Assembly (NCBI GenBank): GCA_008501785.1 | Contig: QQUD01000567.1 | Coordinates: 1-7,759, forward strand | Direction of reading: 5' to 3' | Origin: Chloroflexota bacterium | GTDB taxonomy: Bacteria; Chloroflexota; Anaerolineae; Promineifilales; Promineifilaceae | DNA: 7,759 nt | Part shown: piece by piece, positions 4,512-7,759 of the stretch | Numbering within the stretch: position 1 is the first letter of the stretch | How the letters are laid out: the number at the start of each line of letters is the position of its first letter | Notes under the pieces: model-generated | Database searches by the model: none | What the model saw: the letters and a program-made list of their open reading frames with translations, nothing else | Told to the model about the DNA's origin: nothing | Translations under genes and position numbers: made by a program

Positions 4512-6986
4512 ATGAGTAAACACAATCCATTTCAATTGGCTGATAGTTTAGGGAAGTTTGTAAAACGGTCTGGCTATACGGCTGGACAGTTGGCAAAGTT
4601 GTCTGGCATTCCAAAACCAACGATTGTGAATTGGATGGAGGGGCGGGTGCGGCGTCCGCGTGGCGTTGAGGATTTGTTGCGGTTAACGGCCGTTCTCCAC
4701 CTCACCTCCTCCGAAACATCCACGCTTCTCGAATCAGCCGGTCACCCTGCTGTCAATGAATTACGAGAAAGTGCTGTGCAGACAGGAAATGACTCTTTGT
4801 TGTCATTGTTGTCGCGTTGGGAAAATGAGCAGCCAAAAAAGAAAACGGCCGTTCCCTTTCAAGCAATGGCCGATCTACCGTATTTTGTAGGGCGTGACCA
4901 AGAGCTTTCTATGCTGAAAGGCGCATTGCAAAGCGGTGACCATACGATGTTGGTCAGCTTGCAAGGGATGGGGGGCGTTGGCAAAACGGTGCTAGCGGCG
5001 CATGTCGCTTACCAACTGCGAAACCATTTTGCGGATGGCGTTTTGTGGGCGCGTTTAAATGGTTCAGATGTGATGTCGATTTTGGCGACTTTTGCAGGTG
5101 CGTTTGAGCTTGATGTGAGCCAGTACGCCGATGTTGATAGTCGTAGCCGGGTAGTGCGGGAACTGCTGGCGCACAAACGTATATTAATTGTGTTGGATAA
5201 TGTAAACAGCAGTGAACAAGTTAAACCGCTGCTGCCGCCAACGGGAACCTGTGCTGTTTTGATTACGACTCGACGCCACGATTTGTCGATTACGCGTGGC
5301 TCTCATCGCATTGTTATTGGTCCGTTTCGTGCAGAGCAATATGAGTCATTGGCGCTGTTTAGCCGGATTTTAGGGGAAGCGCGTGTGCGGGTGGAACGGC
5401 CGTTACTCACTGAACTCGCCAACTTTTTAGGCAATCTCCCCTTAGCTGTCGATATTGCTGCTGGAAGGCTGGCATACGAACCAGGCTGGTCCACTGCCGA
5501 TTTTCTGAAGCGTGTGCGCCAAGAGCATCGCCGTTTGGGAGAGCTTTCTTATGAAGATCAAAGCGTGCGTGCGTCGTTTAACGCCAGCTTTGAAGCGTTG
5601 TCACCTAAATTGCAACAATTTTTTGCCGCGCTGGGGTTGTTTACAGGTGACGATTTTAGTGATGAAGCGGCGGCTTTTATTGCTGGTATTTCGCTTGAAG
5701 ATGCCCAAGATCAGTTGCGCCAGTTATTTGCTATCTCTTTAGTATACCAGGGAAGAGGTGGCGTTGGCATACGGGCAAGATACCGTCTCCATCTTTTGCT
5801 GCGTGATTATGCCCGAAATCAACTTGAAGATGATGCCGCCATTGAAAGGTTTGTTCATTTTTATTTGAGTCAGGGTGGGGAAAACGGCCGTTCCCCCGTT
5901 CAATTCGATTTAGATCAGCAGCAAATCATTACAGCATTGCATTATGCCGTTGAACGAAAAATGCAGAACCCTCTGGTGAAAGGCGTGAATCGGGTTTATC
6001 CGTTTTGGGAGTCGCGGGGGTTGTATGAAACGGCCGTTACCTGGCTCACCCATGCCAATAAAGTAATCGACAATGTTGACGAGCCGCATATGACAATGAT
6101 GCTGGCTCATCACAACGGACGGCTGGCGCAGCGACAAGGCGAATACATTCAAGCAGAAACACAATTTGAATCAGCCCTGACAATTGCGCGTGAGTTGAAA
6201 GACGATGAAAACTTGAGCCATATTTTGCGTGCTTTGGGCATCTTGGCAGCACGTCGCGGCGATTACGTGTTGGCCGATGCCTACTATAAGGAAGGGCTGG
6301 CCTTGGCAAGGGCGCTTGGCTATGGCAGCCCGGTGAGTAATTTCTTGCGTGGTTTGGGTGTCCAAGCGTACATGCAGGGCAACTTTGCTCGTGCCGAAGC
6401 ATTTTACGAAGAAGGGCTGGCACTGATGTGGCTGCGCGATGTGGATGAGCAGCATCCGCGTGTAATGGCTGGGCGCCTGTGGGGGTTGGGATTTTTGTCT
6501 CGCGAACAGCAAGATTTTGCACAAGCCGAAACCTATTACCAGCAAGCTCTGCAAATCTCGCGAAACAGTGGTCATTTAGAGCAAGTTATTGTGCTGCTGC
6601 GCAGTTTGGCTGGCTTGTTTTGGGAGCAAGAAAAATACGAGCAGTCCTTTTCGAATAATTCGCAAGCTGTTTCATTGTCCCGTGAAATTGGGCATCGATG
6701 GTTGTTGGCTCGCAGCTTGCGTGAAATGGGGGAGATTCAGCTAGCCCGGAAGCAAATTGATGATGCCAAAACTGCATTTGACGAACTGTATAAGCTGGCG
6801 CGCATTATGCAGAGCCAAGAGTTGATTGCGAATGCGTTGTTTGGGTTGGCGCGGGTAACGGCCGTTCTCGGCACCCCCTCATCCGCCATCCGCTACGCCC
6901 AAGAAAGCCTCGACACCTTCATTGCCATTGGACATTACCAAGTTAATGACGTACAAAACTGGCTAAATTCACTCCCCAATAAATGA
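4512..6986 (+). CDS. XRE-HTH / NB-ARC (STAND) ATPase / TPR regulator
   Basis: This 824-aa cytosolic protein has three parts. Residues about 9-78 are an XRE-type helix-turn-helix (GYTAGQLAKLSGIPKPTIVNW). Residues about 124-435 are an NB-ARC ATPase: the entry FVGRDQEL at 125-132, Walker A GMGGVGKT at 152-159, Walker B ILIVLDNV at 224-231, sensor-type VLITTRR at 249-255, and the GLPL-like GNLPLAV at 307-313. The MHD-like site reads LHLLLRDYA (H427), so the Asp of MHD is replaced by Leu. From about 528 to 806 there are some seven TPR units of 40 residues (for example GEYIQAETQFESALTIAR, GDYVLADAYYKEGLALAR). STAND proteins are ligand-triggered ATPase switches. With this HTH the output is most likely transcription control, though defence-type roles exist for relatives. 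The ATG at 4512 has only a weak AAGG 10 nt upstream. The divergent permease operon is a likely target. Confidence 0.93.
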   Translation: MSKHNPFQLADSLGKFVKRSGYTAGQLAKLSGIPKPTIVNWMEGRVRRPRGVEDLLRLTAVLHLTSSETSTLLESAGHPAVNELRESAVQTGNDSLLSLLSRWENEQPKKKTAVPFQAMADLPYFVGRDQELSMLKGALQSGDHTMLVSLQGMGGVGKTVLAAHVAYQLRNHFADGVLWARLNGSDVMSILATFAGAFELDVSQYADVDSRSRVVRELLAHKRILIVLDNVNSSEQVKPLLPPTGTCAVLITTRRHDLSITRGSHRIVIGPFRAEQYESLALFSRILGEARVRVERPLLTELANFLGNLPLAVDIAAGRLAYEPGWSTADFLKRVRQEHRRLGELSYEDQSVRASFNASFEALSPKLQQFFAALGLFTGDDFSDEAAAFIAGISLEDAQDQLRQLFAISLVYQGRGGVGIRARYRLHLLLRDYARNQLEDDAAIERFVHFYLSQGGENGRSPVQFDLDQQQIITALHYAVERKMQNPLVKGVNRVYPFWESRGLYETAVTWLTHANKVIDNVDEPHMTMMLAHHNGRLAQRQGEYIQAETQFESALTIARELKDDENLSHILRALGILAARRGDYVLADAYYKEGLALARALGYGSPVSNFLRGLGVQAYMQGNFARAEAFYEEGLALMWLRDVDEQHPRVMAGRLWGLGFLSREQQDFAQAETYYQQALQISRNSGHLEQVIVLLRSLAGLFWEQEKYEQSFSNNSQAVSLSREIGHRWLLARSLREMGEIQLARKQIDDAKTAFDELYKLARIMQSQELIANALFGLARVTAVLGTPSSAIRYAQESLDTFIAIGHYQVNDVQNWLNSLPNK
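4685..6866. repeat. Six exact copies of the palindrome AACGGCCGTT
   Basis: Exact copies start at 4685, 4844, 5395, 5883, 6029 and 6857, all inside the STAND gene. A seventh, 9-of-10 copy (GACGGCCGTT) is at 1569-1578 in the small membrane-protein gene. Within the gene the palindrome is read as TAV (four times), as ERPL (5395) and as NGRS (5883), so all three frames are used. The copies do not fall at a fixed TPR position, so a protein repeat does not explain them. About 0.007 chance copies of any given 10-mer would be expected in a window of this size. Confidence 0.9.
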
Positions 6987-7039
6987 ATACCCCCCAAAAA
7001 AACAATCCGACATCGAATGAATTCGACGTTTGAGTCTAA

Positions 7040-7164
7040 AAACATGTTTATGAACCTGAAGAAAATAAATCGGTAATCGCCATTTACGACACTTCAGGTT
7101 CATTTAGGCGATTCAGCGCCTGGTTTATTATCGATTTAAATTTTGAATCGCCATAAACATGTTT
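7040..7164. other. 125-nt element able to fold as a three-way junction
   Basis: The outer stem pairs AAACATGTTTATG (7040-7052) with CATAAACATGTTT (7152-7164), 13 bp perfect. Inside it, TGAACCTGAAG pairs with CTTCAGGTTCA (7051-7061 with 7092-7102; 12 bp if the flanking A-T is used). GGCGATTCA pairs with TGAATCGCC (7107-7115 with 7144-7152). The direct repeat AATCGCCAT (7075-7083 and 7146-7154) lets GGCGATT choose between two partners. The arms are complementary on both strands, so either RNA strand or the single-stranded DNA could fold. No T-run follows and no target-site duplication flanks it. It could be a structured RNA, a regulatory leader or a small palindromic mobile element. Confidence 0.5.
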
Positions 7165-7209
7165 GATCCGGCAGCCCCAAAATTCATTTTAGGACGCAAA
7201 CATAAAAAA

Positions 7210-7271
7210 TTTTTAGAACTTATTTAGAATTTGCCAGATTTTTTTAGAACTTATTTAGATTTTTGCTAAAA
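7210..7271. repeat. Two tandem 31-bp AT-rich direct repeats
   Basis: TTTTTAGAACTTATTTAGA is repeated exactly at 7210-7228 and 7241-7259. The units continue as AATTTGCCAGATT and TTTTTGCTAAAA-like sequence, giving a 31-bp period with two copies. Nothing marks a function. It could be replication slippage in AT-rich DNA or a protein-binding pair three helical turns apart. Confidence 0.7.
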
Positions 7272-7321
7272 CATTTTTATAAATGCCTAAACAAGCGTGC
7301 CGTTAATTCCCCGAAATCATT

Positions 7322-7339
7322 AATTTACTCGAGTAAATT
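7322..7339. repeat. Perfect 18-bp palindrome
   Basis: AATTTACTCGAGTAAATT is its own reverse complement over 18 bp, with no loop, so as a cruciform or RNA hairpin it would be strained. Dimeric regulators bind such sites. It also spans the stop codon of the frameshifted minus-strand frame, and it lies about 240 bp upstream of the secreted-protein gene. Confidence 0.65.
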
Positions 7340-7514
7340 CGCTCTTTTCAGGCGTATAGCTCTCTCTTCCCATGACCATAAAGGCATATAACATTTCTGA
7401 TCTCTATAAGAAAATAAACTTAATAATTTGTCAACCGAACTAACATCATCCCATTCAAATTAGCCAATTCGTAGCAAACAATTCTGAAAAAGCGGGAGTT
7501 CTCAATACCTTCAT
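7325..7514 (-). pseudogene. Possible small gene broken by a one-base frameshift
   Basis: On the minus strand an ATG (7514-7512) with AAGGGGA a few bases ahead opens a frame MKVLRTPAFSELFATNWLI that stops at a TGA. One base later in phase, a 44-codon frame runs from just after a TAA (7462-7460) to the TAA at 7327-7325. Its product has coding-like composition (FEWDDVSSVDKLL, then RDQKCYMPLWSWEER, then AIRLKRANLLE), with four Trp and charged amphipathic stretches that random AT-rich DNA rarely gives. Removing one A near 7463 would join the two parts into a protein of about 62 residues. I do not recognise the family. It could be a decayed gene, a sequencing error or chance. Its start overlaps the first copy of the 77-bp repeat. 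Confidence 0.35.
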
Positions 7515-7646
7515 AAATCCCCTTCAATTAACAATTCAGCAAATCATTTTTATTTTTGTAATCCTTATGTGGGAGTTCTAAATGCCTTCAACCAAATCTT
7601 TTCAATCAACAATTAAGCAAATCATTCTTATTTTTATAATCCTTAC
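7492..7646. repeat. Tandem imperfect duplication of about 77 bp at the start of the secreted-protein gene
   Basis: The segment 7492-7568 and the segment 7569-7646 align over their whole length with a few small indels. Shared blocks include GGGAGTTCT, CCTTCA, TTTTCAAT or CTTCAATT, AACAATT, AGCAAATCATT and TAATCCTTA. The second copy supplies the ribosome site, the ATG (7582) and the first codons of the signal peptide. In the first copy the start codon is ATA and a TAA follows two codons later, so it cannot start the protein. Confidence 0.8.
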
Positions 7647-7759
7647 ACTGCTATTTTCGCTTTTTAGAATGATGACAGCTTATGCAGCTGGCCCAACGCT
7701 TGAACTCACTCAAGAGTTCTTTGGTGGAAGCACAACGTTGGATGTTGTGCCTGAGTCTG
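7582..7759 (+). CDS. N-terminus of a secreted protein (3' truncated by window edge)
   Basis: An open frame from ATG 7582 runs 59 codons to the right edge. GGGAG stands 6 nt before the ATG, a good ribosome site. The product begins with a signal peptide: polar, Lys-containing n-region (residues 1-13), hydrophobic core at about 14-28 (IILIFIILTLLFSLF) and a c-region ending TAYA, with likely cleavage after A35 or A36. The mature part begins GPTLELTQEFFGGSTTLDVVPES. No domain can be assigned from 23 residues. The protein should be exported through Sec, and no lipobox cysteine is present. Its 5' end is a copy of the segment just upstream. Coding character is good despite the short visible length. 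Confidence 0.75.
   Translation, partial: MPSTKSFQSTIKQIILIFIILTLLFSLFRMMTAYAAGPTLELTQEFFGGSTTLDVVPES

Larger units (their letters stand above)
6987..7581. other. AT-rich spacer without an intact protein gene
   Basis: After the STAND stop codon about 600 bp follow with visibly lower GC than the genes around, and no intact frame of convincing quality. No clear intrinsic terminator for the STAND gene is seen. The spacer holds the foldable element at 7040-7164, two 31-bp tandem repeats at 7210-7271, an 18-bp palindrome at 7322-7339, a frameshifted small frame on the minus strand (7325-7514) and a tandem copy of the next gene's start region (7492-7646). This density of repeats and debris suggests a site of past rearrangement. 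I found no tRNA, CRISPR or transposase in it. Confidence 0.7.

Noticed and set aside
6291..6420. GAAGGGCTGG repeated exactly 120 bp apart
   Set aside because: It is explained by the 40-residue TPR period (EGLAL in successive units), so it is a coding repeat and not a separate element.
6046..6575. Minus-strand frames opposite the TPR region of the STAND gene
   Set aside because: These are shadows of the TPR coding sequence with unlikely composition (many Pro, His, Gln and Cys) and no start signals.
4512..6986. Antiphage STAND (Avs-like) defence protein as main reading of the large gene
   Set aside because: No nuclease, membrane-pore or other effector domain is present. The N-terminal domain is a DNA-binding HTH, and the neighbours are transport genes and not defence genes. 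A regulator is the simpler reading, though it cannot be fully excluded.
7013..7026. TCGAAT-GA-ATTCGA inverted repeat as STAND-gene terminator
   Set aside because: The loop is only 2 nt, the stem is AT-rich and no T-run follows.
6983..7033. 16-codon frame whose ATG overlaps the STAND stop (ATGA), a possible signal-peptide gene as in Rap-Phr pairs
   Set aside because: The product is short, polar and without an export signal. The overlap alone is weak evidence.
7159..7227. 22-codon plus-strand frame starting in the right arm of the junction element
   Set aside because: There is no ribosome site, and the frame ends in the first 31-bp repeat. It is too short to judge.
7405..7410. TATAAG as -10 box for the secreted-protein gene
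   Set aside because: There is no acceptable -35 box at 16-18 nt, and the distance to the ATG is about 170 nt.

Overview
The window looks like a piece of a moderate-GC bacterial chromosome. A member of the Chloroflexota (Anaerolineae or Caldilineae-like) is my best guess. That rests on the large XRE-HTH/NB-ARC/TPR regulator, on DppB/DppC-type permeases with enlarged external loops, and on the standard code. No marker gene is present, so the taxon is an inference.

Layout from left to right. (1) The last 34 codons of an unidentified gene are followed 11 nt later by a complete M19-family dipeptidase gene (119-1183, +), which ends at a bidirectional hairpin terminator (1236-1274). (2) The convergent spacer 1184-1443 is not empty. 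On the minus strand it has a near-consensus sigma70-type promoter (TTGACA-N17-TACAAT), a foldable segment of about 90 nt and a hairpin/T-run terminator. Together these form a candidate small RNA gene sitting in the 3' UTR of the next operon. Upstream of its promoter are GTGTCA-like repeats at exact 11-bp spacing. (3) A minus-strand operon is transcribed from about 4338 down to about 1290: a DppB/OppB-type permease, a DppC/OppC-type permease, and a small membrane-anchored protein of unknown function. No ATPase or solute-binding protein is encoded with them. (4) A divergent promoter region (4339-4511) carries a cluster of TTGAT/ATCAA half-sites. (5) A large plus-strand gene (4512-6986) encodes an 824-aa STAND protein: XRE helix-turn-helix, NB-ARC ATPase, and about seven 40-residue TPR units. 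(6) An AT-rich spacer of about 600 bp (6987-7581) has no intact gene but holds a 125-nt element able to fold as a three-way junction, 31-bp tandem repeats, an 18-bp perfect palindrome, a frameshifted small reading frame on the minus strand, and a duplicated gene-start segment. (7) The first 59 codons of a secreted protein run off the right edge.

How the parts may work together (inference): the permeases import peptides or similar solutes and the cytosolic dipeptidase cleaves dipeptides. The divergently placed HTH-NB-ARC-TPR protein is well placed to sense a ligand and control the transporter. This resembles peptide-sensing HTH-TPR (RRNPP) regulators, with a STAND ATPase switch added.

The most unexpected signal is a 10-bp palindrome, AACGGCCGTT. 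It occurs six times exactly inside the STAND gene, in all three reading frames, and most copies sit at a sharp switch from G-rich to C-rich sequence. A DNA-level role, similar in kind to iterated palindromes such as cyanobacterial HIP1, seems more likely than a protein-level one.
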